From: UBA7662 sp943369355
GTDB lineage: Bacteria; Bacteroidota; Bacteroidia; UBA7662
Assembly: GCA_943369355.1 (NCBI GenBank)
Contig: CALRMX020000001.1
Span: 577,266-641,265 of the forward strand
Reading direction: 5' to 3'
DNA: 64,000 bases
Numbering within the stretch: position 1 is the first letter of the stretch; every line of letters starts with the position of its first letter. Shown piece by piece: positions 18,589 to 27,205 of this stretch. Below the pieces are notes generated by a model. The model saw nothing but the letters and a program-made list of their open reading frames with translations. It was not told the origin of the DNA and did no database searches. A program made the translations under genes and the position numbers.

Positions 18589-19355
18589 TTTTCCATCACA
18601 CCCATTCCGAATAAAGCAAAATCGTATTTCACGGGATCGATAGGGTCAAATTGTTTAAGTGCGTTAGTTAACTCAACGGCCGAATTCCAATCGCTCTTTT
18701 CCACATCCATTAGCCCCAATCGAGTTGCAATACGCTGCACGTGGAGGTCCATGGGCATAATAAGATCTGCTGGAGAAATACGTTTCCAGTATCCAAAATC
18801 AACTCCTGCCCCATCCTGTCGAACCATCCAACGGAGATACATATTTAACCTTTTACAACTCGATCCTCGCGCTGGTGTAGGCACATGCTTCCGGGTGCGT
18901 AAGGGTGCGTATTCGCTAGAAAATACAGTTTCATGAAAATGTTTTAGCCGATAAAAACCCACTTCTCTTCCTGAATTTGGATGCTCTGTTAAAAAAGCGT
19001 CCTCTAAAGAGGAATTGTTGCGGTAATGTTGCTGTAAAAAATCCATCAAATACAGCAAATCGGTTTCTTGGAAGGTACGGTGCACAAAACCGAGTAGTTG
19101 TTTGAGATCAGCGTCGGCATAATTGCGCACAAAGTCTGCCGGAGCATTGTCCATACGGTGCATCAACTCTAGCGATTTTTTGATAATTACAGGTCGTTGA
19201 CCCCAAGAGAAGAGGGCTGCGAACAAACCCGCAATTTCACGGTCGGCCTGACTTGAAAAACGATGAGGAATAGAAATAGGGTCAATAGCAATAAAATCTG
19301 GCCTGTTGTATTGAGCAACAGCGCCTTCGAGTAGGTCGTATAAAAGCGTATTCAC
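18561..19355 (-). CDS. TIGR02757 / DUF2400 family protein
   Basis: This 264-residue cytoplasmic protein matches the DUF2400 pattern: DREIAGLFAALFSWGQR near residue 40, KRLNMYLRWMVR near 165, and MPMDLHVQRIATRLGL near 200. The last two segments resemble the DNA-glycosylase-like helix-hairpin fold. No function is established for the family. Its 3' end overlaps the phosphotransacetylase-like gene on the other strand by 28 bases, so neither gene can change its end independently. Confidence 0.85.
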   Translation of the reverse strand: MNTLLYDLLEGAVAQYNRPDFIAIDPISIPHRFSSQADREIAGLFAALFSWGQRPVIIKKSLELMHRMDNAPADFVRNYADADLKQLLGFVHRTFQETDLLYLMDFLQQHYRNNSSLEDAFLTEHPNSGREVGFYRLKHFHETVFSSEYAPLRTRKHVPTPARGSSCKRLNMYLRWMVRQDGAGVDFGYWKRISPADLIMPMDLHVQRIATRLGLMDVEKSDWNSAVELTNALKQFDPIDPVKYDFALFGMGVMENQKVLKSSM

Positions 19356-19411
19356 CTTCCGACAAAACTACACTCCTTACGACGAGCTTCAAGGCCATAT
19401 ACCACAAAAGT

Positions 19412-19419
19412 TATGTTTG
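19412..19419 (+). promoter_or_regulatory. Bacteroidota -7 box (TATGTTTG)
   Basis: The TATGTTTG sequence fits TAnnTTTG. The ATG inside it (19413) opens a longer frame for the Kazal lipoprotein, but a promoter here implies that translation starts at the ATG at 19446 instead. Confidence 0.45.
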
Positions 19420-19445
19420 CGTTTTCTCAAAAAAAAAGAGTGCAT

Positions 19446-19637
19446 ATGCGAAAATTACTTTTGATCGCTCTTGTTTGGGGTATCTATGGATGCAAACCCG
19501 AAACACCCACTCCTCCTTCTGATTGTATTTGTACCACAGAAGTCAACCCTGTATGTGGCAGTGATGGCAAAACCTACTCCAACGCTTGCTTGGCAAGTTG
19601 CGCCGGGGTTAGCTATACAGCTGGACCTTGTAATTAA
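19446..19637 (+). CDS. Small Kazal-type lipoprotein (63 residues)
   Basis: From ATG 19446 the product has a lipoprotein signal (MRKLLLIALVWGIYGC), a short Pro/Thr linker, and one Kazal domain with all six cysteines: C-I-C-x7-C-GSDGKTYSNA-C-x3-C-x9-C. Kazal domains are tight serine-protease inhibitors; the reactive P1 residue, by position two after the second cysteine, is Thr, which would suit elastase-like rather than trypsin-like proteases. A surface or periplasmic inhibitor is the likely role. A second Kazal lipoprotein follows 26 bases downstream, probably co-transcribed. Confidence 0.75.
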   Translation: MRKLLLIALVWGIYGCKPETPTPPSDCICTTEVNPVCGSDGKTYSNACLASCAGVSYTAGPCN

Positions 19638-19663
19638 ATTTCAGTTCGTAAATTAGTCAGCGT

Positions 19664-20068
19664 ATGAAGTATTCAGTCTTCCTTGCTATTGGCATATTGA
19701 TCATGTCAAGTTGCCGAAATCGCCCTGAATGTGTCTGCCCAGCCATTTACAGTCCTGTTTGTGGGAGTGATGGCGTTACCTACGCCAATTCTTGTGAAGC
19801 CGACTGTAAAGGAGTGAGCTACACTGTAGGTAGCTGTCCCGAAACGGGCAACTTCACCTTGGAGTTTACCGGCGATCCATCGGTGGATGGATGTGGATGG
19901 GTCGGAGAAAAAGGTGGGCAACTCTTTAATATCGACGGATTACCCGACTCCCTGAAAGTGGAAGATCGGATAGTACGCCTGAAATACCGCAATCGCGTAG
20001 ACCCGTTCATGTGCGGATTAACCACTGGTTTGCCACGGGTTGATTACCTTGATTATTTGCCGAATTAA
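19664..20068 (+). CDS. Kazal-type lipoprotein with C-terminal extension
   Basis: This 134-residue protein has a lipobox (LIMSSC), a Kazal domain (C-V-C-x7-C-GSDGVTYANS-C-x3-C-x9-C) and an extra 75-residue beta-rich domain with two more cysteines (FTLEFTGDPSVDGCGW ... VDPFMCGLTTG) that I do not recognise. The predicted P1 residue is Ala, again pointing to an elastase-like target. The Kazal domains of this gene and the one before are close relatives, so this is probably a tandem duplication. Its stop codon interlocks with that of the convergent metB-like gene in the palindrome TTAA. Confidence 0.75.
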   Translation: MKYSVFLAIGILIMSSCRNRPECVCPAIYSPVCGSDGVTYANSCEADCKGVSYTVGSCPETGNFTLEFTGDPSVDGCGWVGEKGGQLFNIDGLPDSLKVEDRIVRLKYRNRVDPFMCGLTTGLPRVDYLDYLPN

Positions 20069-21216
20069 ATCTTCGCAAGCGCTTGCTGAAGATCGTCGAT
20101 CAGATCTTCTACATCTTCTACACCCACGCTTAAGCGCAATAATCCATCTTCCACACCCGCTTTGAGTCGCTCCTCGCGAGGAATGCTGGCATGTGTCATG
20201 CTCGCAGGATGACCGATTAACGACTCTACACCACCTAACGATTCGGCTAGGCTAAACACCTGCATAGAAGAAGCAACCGTCATGGCGTGCTCATAATCAC
20301 CACTTTTGAGCGTAAACGAAATCATTCCCCCAAAATCGCGCATTTGTTTTTTTGCAATCGCGTGTCCGGGATGATCAGCAAAGCCAGGCCAATTTACCAC
20401 TCCTACTTTTGGATGCTGACGCAGGAAATTGGCGACTACTTTTCCGTTTTCGCAATGCGCTTTCATGCGTAGGTGAAGCGTTTTAATACCACGTAATACG
20501 AGAAAACAATCTTGAGGGCCTGGGTTAGCTCCGCAACTATTTAAAATAAATGCAAGTTTTTCATGGAGCACCGTATCGTTGGTACAAAGAGCACCCATCA
20601 CTACATCACTGTGCCCGCTTAAATATTTAGTTACCGAGTGCATCACCAAATCGGCTCCTAAAGCCAAAGGATTTTGGAGGTAAGGCGAGGCAAACGTATT
20701 GTCGACAGCAAACATTACCCCCGCTGACTTGGCTATTTCTGAAATAGCAGCGATATCCACAATTTTCATCGTTGGATTCGTAGGCGTTTCTGCCCAAATA
20801 AGTTTGGTGTTGGCATTCAAGTATGCCTTTACATTATCTGCCTCATAGAGGTTAATAAAGTGGAATTTGATTCCAAAATGTTCATAAACCTTGGTGAAAA
20901 TCCGATATGAGCCCCCGTAGATATCGTCACCTGTAATTACTTCATCGCCCGGCTTTAGCAGTTTCATCACTGCATCGATGGCCCCCATACCCGAAGAAAA
21001 ACACAGCCCATGAGTAGCGTCTTCTAAAGCTGCGATATTCGCCTCCAATTGCGTGCGTGTTGGATTTTTTCCCCTGGCATAGGCATAGCCTTTGTGATTT
21101 CCTGGCGATTCTTGCACATAAGTGGATGTTTGATAAATGGGCGTCATGATGGCCCCAGTGGTCGGGTCTGCGTGCACACCGGCATGTATGGCTTTGGTTC
21201 CGAATTTCATATTCAT
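20065..21216 (-). CDS. Cystathionine gamma-synthase / gamma-lyase type PLP enzyme
   Basis: This 383-residue protein belongs to the Cys/Met metabolism PLP family. It shows YARGKNPTRTQLEANIAALE near residue 45, the ring-stacking Tyr in DIYGGSYR, AVDNTFASPYLQNPL, and the PLP lysine in SVTKYLSGHSDVVMG near residue 200. It closes with SLGGVESLIGHPASMTH and LRLSVGVED. The family includes synthase and lyase forms, which I cannot separate by eye. An alternative ATG two codons downstream (21210) is possible, because a -7 box lies just upstream of the first one. No SAM or other riboswitch was seen in the leader. Confidence 0.9.
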   Translation of the reverse strand: MNMKFGTKAIHAGVHADPTTGAIMTPIYQTSTYVQESPGNHKGYAYARGKNPTRTQLEANIAALEDATHGLCFSSGMGAIDAVMKLLKPGDEVITGDDIYGGSYRIFTKVYEHFGIKFHFINLYEADNVKAYLNANTKLIWAETPTNPTMKIVDIAAISEIAKSAGVMFAVDNTFASPYLQNPLALGADLVMHSVTKYLSGHSDVVMGALCTNDTVLHEKLAFILNSCGANPGPQDCFLVLRGIKTLHLRMKAHCENGKVVANFLRQHPKVGVVNWPGFADHPGHAIAKKQMRDFGGMISFTLKSGDYEHAMTVASSMQVFSLAESLGGVESLIGHPASMTHASIPREERLKAGVEDGLLRLSVGVEDVEDLIDDLQQALAKI

Positions 21217-21227
21217 TGAATGCTGAT

Positions 21228-21235
21228 CAAAGATA
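21228..21235 (-). promoter_or_regulatory. Bacteroidota -7 box (TATCTTTG)
   Basis: The minus-strand TATCTTTG matches TAnnTTTG and sits 12 bases before the ATG at 21216 of the cystathionine synthase-type gene, with a TTG 14 bases further upstream, slightly short of the usual spacing. Confidence 0.45.
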
Positions 21236-21321
21236 TTCTATTCCTCGCTCAATAATTATGATCGTCTTATTCTTTTCGTTTAGGCTTATCCCCTACTTTA
21301 GCTGAAATTTGCATTTGCATT

Positions 21322-23247
21322 TTGATCAGCAGAAGTACCATAGATCGTGTCATGGATGCTACCCGAATTGAGGAGGTAGTAGGTGATTTTGTTACGCTTA
21401 AAAAAAGAGGCGTGAACTACTTGGGCTTATGTCCTTTTCACAACGAAAAAACACCTTCTTTCAACGTAAATCCAACACGAGGGATATACAAATGTTTCGG
21501 TTGTGGCGCTGCGGGCAATGCTGTAAACTTTTTGATGGAGCACGAGCATGTTAGCTACCCCGATGCCATTCGGAATCTAGCAGCGCGCTACAATATCGAA
21601 ATTGAAGAAGACGCTTACAACCCAACGCCTGAACAAGCACAACAACTCACCGAGCGCGATAGACTTTATCAATTGCATGCTTTTGCTCAAAGTTATTTTG
21701 CACAATATCTCCAAACCGATGAGGGCAAAGCGATTGGTTTAAGCTACTTTCGAGAAAGGGGTATTACCGACGAAAGCATCCAAAAGTTTGGGTTGGGCTA
21801 TTCACCCGATGGCTATACCACCTTTAGCGACTTTGCTAAAAATTCGGCCTATTCAGAAGAGGAATTGGCCTCTTCGGGACTGAGTACTTTGCGTGAACAA
21901 GGTGGACTCGTGGATCGATTTAGAGGTAGAGTAATTTTTCCCTTCTACAATCTCAGCGGTAAAATCATTGGCTTCGGCGGACGTATTCTCACCAACGATA
22001 AGAAGGTTGCGAAGTACCTTAACTCACCCGAAACGCTACTGTATCGAAAAAGTGAAACGCTTTACGGCTTATTTCAAGCCAAGAAAGCCATTCAAAAAAA
22101 CGACAACTGCTATTTGGTAGAAGGTTATACCGACGTAATTAGTTTACATCAAGCCGGAATAGAAAATGTGGCCGCAAGTAGCGGTACAAGCCTTACCCAA
22201 GAGCAAGCACGTTTGATTCGCAGGTTTACGCGTCATGTTACCGTACTTTACGATGGAGATGCCGCAGGAATCAAAGCCTCTTTACGTGGCATAGACATAC
22301 TTCTTGAGCACGATTTGCTGGTAAAGGTGGTACTGATGCCAGACGGCGAAGACCCCGACAGCCACAGCCGAAAACTGGGGCCACAGGGTTTTCAGGACTA
22401 CCTTACCGACGAAGCAGTCGATTTCATTCATTTTAAAACACGGATGTTATTCGACGCGGCCAAAAACGACCCTGTACTTCGTGCAGAAGCCATACGCGAC
22501 ATTGCTGAAAGCCTTTCACGTGTAAGCGATCCGATATTACGGTCGACCTACAGCACTGGCACAGCCAACTTGTTGAAATTTGACGAGCAAACCCTGCTCA
22601 CCGAGATTAATAAGCAGCGGCTACAGCGCCTAAAAGGGAAAAGTGCCGACGACCAATCGGCGATTGAAGCTGTACGGCCAGAAATGCAAGCGTATGGGAA
22701 GCAAGAAGTCCATGTTAAAAACGACCTGCCACAAGAAGCCGACATCATTAGGATACTTTTGCAATACGGCGACAAACTCCTCGATTCTCAAAACTGTACC
22801 GTTACGAGCTTTATTTGCAACCAACTGGACGAAATTGCCTGGGATTCGCCCGTGTACCAGCGCATTTTTAATATCTATCTCGAAGGGTTAAATCAATTTC
22901 AGTCGATACCTGACATCCACCAGCTTTTGAACCATACCGACCCTGAAATTGCAGGTGCTGCAGTTGAATTGTATGGTAAGTCCTACGAAATAAGTGAAAA
23001 CTGGTCATTGAAACACGATATCCTCATCGTGGCTCTCGACAAAAACATAGAAGCTGATGTGATTTCGGCCGTTACTCGTATTAACCTCAAAAAGGTATTG
23101 CGGCTGATCGAAGAAAGCAAACAAAAAATTAAGGACGCTACTCAATTGAGTCCAGAAGAACACGACCAATTGGTTGCAGAACATTTAGCTCTGGAGAAGC
23201 TCAAAATACAACTCGCCCAACAATTGGGCACAGTTATTACCCATTAA
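21322..23247 (+). CDS. dnaG: DNA primase DnaG
   Basis: DnaG makes RNA primers at the replication fork. This 641-residue protein has a CHC2 zinc finger (CPFHNEKTPSF near 38 and CFGCGAAGN near 61), the RNA-polymerase core, and a TOPRIM fold with VEGYTDVISL near 267 and DGDAAG near 311, then a helical DnaB-binding tail. The frame has no ATG before residue 11, and the family's conserved opening (STIDRV) comes earlier, so translation must start at TTG 21322 or the adjacent ATT. A near-consensus -7 box (TACTTTAG, 21294-21301) is placed to serve that TTG. The end overlaps the convergent gene by 11 bases. Confidence 0.95.
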   Translation: MISRSTIDRVMDATRIEEVVGDFVTLKKRGVNYLGLCPFHNEKTPSFNVNPTRGIYKCFGCGAAGNAVNFLMEHEHVSYPDAIRNLAARYNIEIEEDAYNPTPEQAQQLTERDRLYQLHAFAQSYFAQYLQTDEGKAIGLSYFRERGITDESIQKFGLGYSPDGYTTFSDFAKNSAYSEEELASSGLSTLREQGGLVDRFRGRVIFPFYNLSGKIIGFGGRILTNDKKVAKYLNSPETLLYRKSETLYGLFQAKKAIQKNDNCYLVEGYTDVISLHQAGIENVAASSGTSLTQEQARLIRRFTRHVTVLYDGDAAGIKASLRGIDILLEHDLLVKVVLMPDGEDPDSHSRKLGPQGFQDYLTDEAVDFIHFKTRMLFDAAKNDPVLRAEAIRDIAESLSRVSDPILRSTYSTGTANLLKFDEQTLLTEINKQRLQRLKGKSADDQSAIEAVRPEMQAYGKQEVHVKNDLPQEADIIRILLQYGDKLLDSQNCTVTSFICNQLDEIAWDSPVYQRIFNIYLEGLNQFQSIPDIHQLLNHTDPEIAGAAVELYGKSYEISENWSLKHDILIVALDKNIEADVISAVTRINLKKVLRLIEESKQKIKDATQLSPEEHDQLVAEHLALEKLKIQLAQQLGTVITH

Positions 23248-23863
23248 ACACCCAACTGAGTACGCATTCTTCTATTCGTTTGTAATGCACGGTCAACTCG
23301 GCAGCTAACTCACCCTTGCCCAGGCGAACCGCCAAGGTGCCTAGTTCGTAATTACGTTTTAGAATGCAGATGTCTTCTTTAAAGATTAAGCCCTTTTCAC
23401 CATACATCTTGTAAACCGCTTCTTTCGCACTCCAAGCCAACATCAAATCGGCATCGGTAACTCCCATTATCACGATTTCGTCGGCAGACAGAAATCGATC
23501 GCGTATACGTTGCACACGGGGATGAATGATTTCTACATCTACCCCCACAGGAATTTCAGCCGAAATGGCTGCAGCCATACCGGAGCAGTGACTAATGCTG
23601 ATAAAGCGATTATCGTTAACGAAATGTGGTTTACCGTAGGTGTCCTTGATCACGTCTAAAACAGCAGTGCGGGCTAGTTGCTGTAAAGCAAAGCGCGATG
23701 CCATCCACTGCTGTCGCTTTTCAGAGACCTGAATGAGTCGAAACTCTCGCTCTAAAGCCGGAGATAAAGTCATCCGTTCATGAAACCAACGAACGGTTTC
23801 CGTGATTTCCCAAAGAATTAGCTCTCCATTCTCAGCAAAGGTGTGGGTATATTTGAAGGGCAT
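23237..23863 (-). CDS. 4'-phosphopantetheinyl transferase (Sfp type)
   Basis: This enzyme activates acyl or peptidyl carrier proteins by adding the CoA phosphopantetheine arm. The 208-residue protein carries ISHCSGMAAAI, the Mg-binding VGVDVEII (about residue 110) and WSAKEAVYKMYG (about 145), in the order expected for the Sfp/AcpT family. No fatty-acid or polyketide genes are nearby, so the carrier-protein partner is elsewhere. It is tail-to-tail with dnaG, with an 11-base overlap. Confidence 0.9.
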   Translation of the reverse strand: MPFKYTHTFAENGELILWEITETVRWFHERMTLSPALEREFRLIQVSEKRQQWMASRFALQQLARTAVLDVIKDTYGKPHFVNDNRFISISHCSGMAAAISAEIPVGVDVEIIHPRVQRIRDRFLSADEIVIMGVTDADLMLAWSAKEAVYKMYGEKGLIFKEDICILKRNYELGTLAVRLGKGELAAELTVHYKRIEECVLSWVFNG

Positions 23864-23907
23864 TTTACAGCTAATGGTGCATCAGGTGCTACAAACATAA
23901 TCAATCG

Positions 23908-24804
23908 TTGGAGTTTTATCCTAAATATCGACTTAAAGGTCATCGCGATAGTTTATACGCCATTTGTGGCGACGAACATCCTGACTTTTTCTTCACCGCA
24001 GGCGGAGATGGCTTGGTTGCTCGTTGGTCGGCGAATGCCGACGATGATGCCACCCTTTTGGTAAAGGTCCCTGCTACGGTATATTCACTTTTATTACTCC
24101 ATCAACATTTACTTGTCGCTACCCGTGAAGGCGGCATACATTGGGTAAACTTGGAAGAAAAAGCAGAAAAAAAACTTTTCAGTTGGAACAACGCACCGGT
24201 ATTTATGCTCGAAAAGACCGACAACGGCTGGTACTCGGGGCATGGCGACGGTAGGTTAATTTGCTGGCAGCTGTACGGCGATTCTGCCGAAATCATTGGG
24301 CAAAATCATGTGGTACAGGAAGCTGTACGCACCATCAAAAAATCAGGTGAGCTTTTAGCAGCAGGTTATAGCGACCATAGCATTCGTATTTTCAACGACC
24401 AAATGCAGGAAATTTCACGTTTCGACGGTCATACCAATTCGATATTTAGTTTGTTATGGCTTCAAAACGGCAAATATTTATTGAGTGGAAGCCGTGACGC
24501 AACTATTCGGATTTGGGAGCTGAGTAGTGGAACTTGCATGGAAACCATTCAAGCCCATATGTACACCGTTAACGATTTAATTGCCCTTCCTGAGATTAAT
24601 TTAATTGCATCGGCAAGTCGTGATAAAAGCATCAAACTTTGGGATGCACACAGCATGGAGCTCAAAAAAGTAGTGGATTACGAGAAATTTCCTGGTCTAG
24701 CTCATTCTCATTCGGTGAACCGGTTGCTTTGGAACGCCAACCTTCAGGCACTTTTCTCTGTTGGCGACGACCGGTTGGTCATTAGGCATCAAATAGTGCT
24801 GTAG
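23908..24804 (+). CDS. WD40-repeat protein
   Basis: This 298-residue protein consists of about seven WD40 blades and nothing else: KGHRDSLYAICGDEHPDFF, ... LLSGSRDATIRIWELSSG and IASASRDKSIKLWDAHS are the clearest. It has no signal peptide, so it should be a cytoplasmic single-propeller scaffold. The frame has no ATG near its N terminus; TTG at 23908 starts the first complete blade. It diverges from the phosphopantetheinyl transferase with a 44-base gap. Its partner is unknown. Confidence 0.85.
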   Translation: MEFYPKYRLKGHRDSLYAICGDEHPDFFFTAGGDGLVARWSANADDDATLLVKVPATVYSLLLLHQHLLVATREGGIHWVNLEEKAEKKLFSWNNAPVFMLEKTDNGWYSGHGDGRLICWQLYGDSAEIIGQNHVVQEAVRTIKKSGELLAAGYSDHSIRIFNDQMQEISRFDGHTNSIFSLLWLQNGKYLLSGSRDATIRIWELSSGTCMETIQAHMYTVNDLIALPEINLIASASRDKSIKLWDAHSMELKKVVDYEKFPGLAHSHSVNRLLWNANLQALFSVGDDRLVIRHQIVL

Positions 24805-24886
24805 AGCAAACAATAGCCTTGATTTCATGTAATTAATCAGCTTTTGAGCATCAAACTAATTCGCTAGTTTGGAATAAAATTTAGCT

Positions 24887-26824
24887 ATGCGCATCGTAGT
24901 TGTTACTCTGTTTCTTTCGCTATTCACTTTAAATGGGCTCTGTACTACCGATAGTTTATTGAATGAACTCAAAAAAGCACCCAACGACACCTCGAGAATC
25001 AACATTTACCTCAAATTAGTTTGGCTCGAAAAAGAGAACAACATTAAAAACACTGAGTACTATTTAGCTAAAGCCTTAGAACTCGCCAATAAAACTAGAT
25101 TACCTCAATTTATTGCAAATGCACATTATTATGCAGCAATAATCGATTACTACCAATCGGACTTTGATCAACTCGAACGAAATACCAAAATAGCTCGACA
25201 AGCCTACCAGAAAATAAACAATGAATATGGTTTAATAAGCATACTCAATTTGGTTGGGCTTGTACAGCTGCAACAAGCCAAGTACCCCGAAGCTTTAAAA
25301 ACTTTTCAGGAGGTATATCGACTTGGCGAAAAAATAAACAATCTGTATTCGATTTCGAATGCCCTAAACAATATCGCCATGGTATATGAGCGGACCAATT
25401 CTCGCGATATGGCACTAAAAACGAATTTCAAAGCATTGGAAATTAGGAGGAAGATAGGTGACCAAGCCATGATAGCTGAGTCACATCTAGAAATTGCAAT
25501 TTCTTACTATCATTTAAGGCTATCAGATAGTTCAAAAAATCACTTAAATCAAGCTCTCCAAATCCTCAAAACCCATAAAAGTCAGCGCATATTGGGAAGT
25601 GTATACAATACTTTCGGCACTATTCATTTGGACAATAAACAATATCAGGTTGCATTAAACTATTTCGAGAAAGCCCTAACCGAATTGAAAGAAGTTGATG
25701 ATAATCAAATTAAAAACGCAATCCTAGTCAATGCAGTCGAGTGCCAAACAAATCTGGGAAATTATACTGCTTCCCGTCGATTTCTGGATAAAAGCCTAAA
25801 AAAATTTATTGGTGAAGGTGATCTTCGCCACATCGAAATGGCATATGAAGAAAAAAGTATTCTAGCCGAAAAAGAAAGAAGATTTGAAGAAGCCTTGATG
25901 GCCGAACGCATGCGTTTAATTTATCGCGATAGTTTGTTAAATCAAGAACGAGTAGAAGCACTAACTGGACTGGAAGTGCAGTTTGAAACTGAGAAAAAGG
26001 AAAAAGAATTGGTTCGAAAATCCTTAGAGCTCGAAACTCAGCGAAACCAACTTCTCAAACAACGACTTTGGCTTGTTGCTATCGGAACTGCGTCAATTAT
26101 AATTACGCTCATAGGCTTCTTGTTATTTATTCGGATTAGAAACAAAAACAAACGAGTAGTTCAAGAAATACTCATCCAAGAGCAAAAGAGAGGCTTAAAG
26201 TCGATTATTGAAGCCACCGAAAGTGAAAGGAAGAAAATTGCCCGCGAATTACACGATAGCCTTGCACAACAACTTGCTGCTTTAAATATTGGACTAGCTC
26301 GTTTAGAGGATACAGCAGGTGACAAAATCGAATCCATTTCCAATCTTGTTGAATTGGCAAAATCTTCATCTGAAGAAGCAAGGAATATTTCACATCAATT
26401 GTTGCCGGCTACCCTCATCAATCTTGGTTTGGTTCCAGCCTTACGTGAATTGCTTGAAAAAAGCACTAAAGCGGTTGGTTTCGAGTATTATCTTCAGGCC
26501 GACGACCTTCCCCCTATCCCAGAACAATTTAATTTTGCCATTTATAGGGTTATACAGGAATTATTAAACAACAGCTTCAAACATAGCGGTGGCGATTTTA
26601 TCATCGTTAGGCTGAGCCAGCAAGAGCAAGCAATTCGGCTCGTTTATGAAGACAATGGTAAAAATTTCAACCCCAACAATTTCACATCGGGTATGGGAAA
26701 TTTGAACATTCGATCCAGAATTGCTGTAGGTGATGGTCAAGCCACCTTTAGCAGAAACGAAGAAGGCGGCATACGGGCATCTATAAGTTTAACTATTTAT
26801 GAAGGCGTGCTTCATAATGCTTGA
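24887..26824 (+). CDS. TPR sensor histidine kinase (HisKA_3 type)
   Basis: This 645-residue protein has a signal sequence, then roughly seven TPR units in the periplasm (for example ISNALNNIAMVYERTN and GSVYNTFGTIHLDNKQY), a single membrane helix at about 385-410 (LWLVAIGTASIIITLIGFLL), a HisKA_3 dimerisation box with the phospho-His in RELHDSLAQQLAAL (about 448) and an HATPase domain (YRVIQELLNNSFKHSG, GMGNLNIRSR). This architecture is typical of Bacteroidota kinases paired with LuxR-type regulators, but no response regulator is adjacent, so it is an orphan here. Confidence 0.92.
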   Translation: MRIVVVTLFLSLFTLNGLCTTDSLLNELKKAPNDTSRINIYLKLVWLEKENNIKNTEYYLAKALELANKTRLPQFIANAHYYAAIIDYYQSDFDQLERNTKIARQAYQKINNEYGLISILNLVGLVQLQQAKYPEALKTFQEVYRLGEKINNLYSISNALNNIAMVYERTNSRDMALKTNFKALEIRRKIGDQAMIAESHLEIAISYYHLRLSDSSKNHLNQALQILKTHKSQRILGSVYNTFGTIHLDNKQYQVALNYFEKALTELKEVDDNQIKNAILVNAVECQTNLGNYTASRRFLDKSLKKFIGEGDLRHIEMAYEEKSILAEKERRFEEALMAERMRLIYRDSLLNQERVEALTGLEVQFETEKKEKELVRKSLELETQRNQLLKQRLWLVAIGTASIIITLIGFLLFIRIRNKNKRVVQEILIQEQKRGLKSIIEATESERKKIARELHDSLAQQLAALNIGLARLEDTAGDKIESISNLVELAKSSSEEARNISHQLLPATLINLGLVPALRELLEKSTKAVGFEYYLQADDLPPIPEQFNFAIYRVIQELLNNSFKHSGGDFIIVRLSQQEQAIRLVYEDNGKNFNPNNFTSGMGNLNIRSRIAVGDGQATFSRNEEGGIRASISLTIYEGVLHNA

Positions 26825-26839
26825 TAAATGAATCACTAA

Positions 26840-27205
26840 TTGAACAAGGTGCACGAATCTATAAGCAACTTTCTCGACGACTCCTATTTCGACAGCTTTG
26901 TTCCAGTTGTAGACCTTAGCATAATAGAATTAGAAGCTATACTAACCATGACCGTTCATGATTTCTTGCTTCAGGCCATCTCACCTTCTTTAAGTCAGCA
27001 TTGTTGTATAGAAAATTCGAACCGGCTTTGGAATACAGCTACTATTCAACTTGACCGTTCTGGAAATATTCATCTTACCGCCTGCTGTAAACAATGTAAA
27101 CGTGAAATACTAGCCATGTACCTAGTAGAAGGGACCGAATATGAAAGCTCGGCTAGGAGTTTATTAATGGCTAAGACAGGCTGGAACTCTTTCGGCGATG
27201 AATAA
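26840..27205 (+). CDS. Cysteine-containing protein of unknown function
   Basis: This 121-residue frame begins 15 bases after the histidine kinase with TTG (26840), and a GTG three codons later is possible. It has no signal peptide. It contains seven clustered cysteines in two groups (HCCIE and ACCKQCKREI), which might bind metal. It ends exactly where the convergent GH57 gene ends, with stop codons abutting, and this close packing supports its being real. It occupies the slot where a response regulator often lies but has no receiver or HTH motif. Confidence 0.5.
   Translation: MNKVHESISNFLDDSYFDSFVPVVDLSIIELEAILTMTVHDFLLQAISPSLSQHCCIENSNRLWNTATIQLDRSGNIHLTACCKQCKREILAMYLVEGTEYESSARSLLMAKTGWNSFGDE

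Noticed and set aside
21217..21321. SAM riboswitch before the cystathionine synthase-type gene
   Set aside because: The 105-base gap shows only a -7 box and no conserved S-box core or matching stems.
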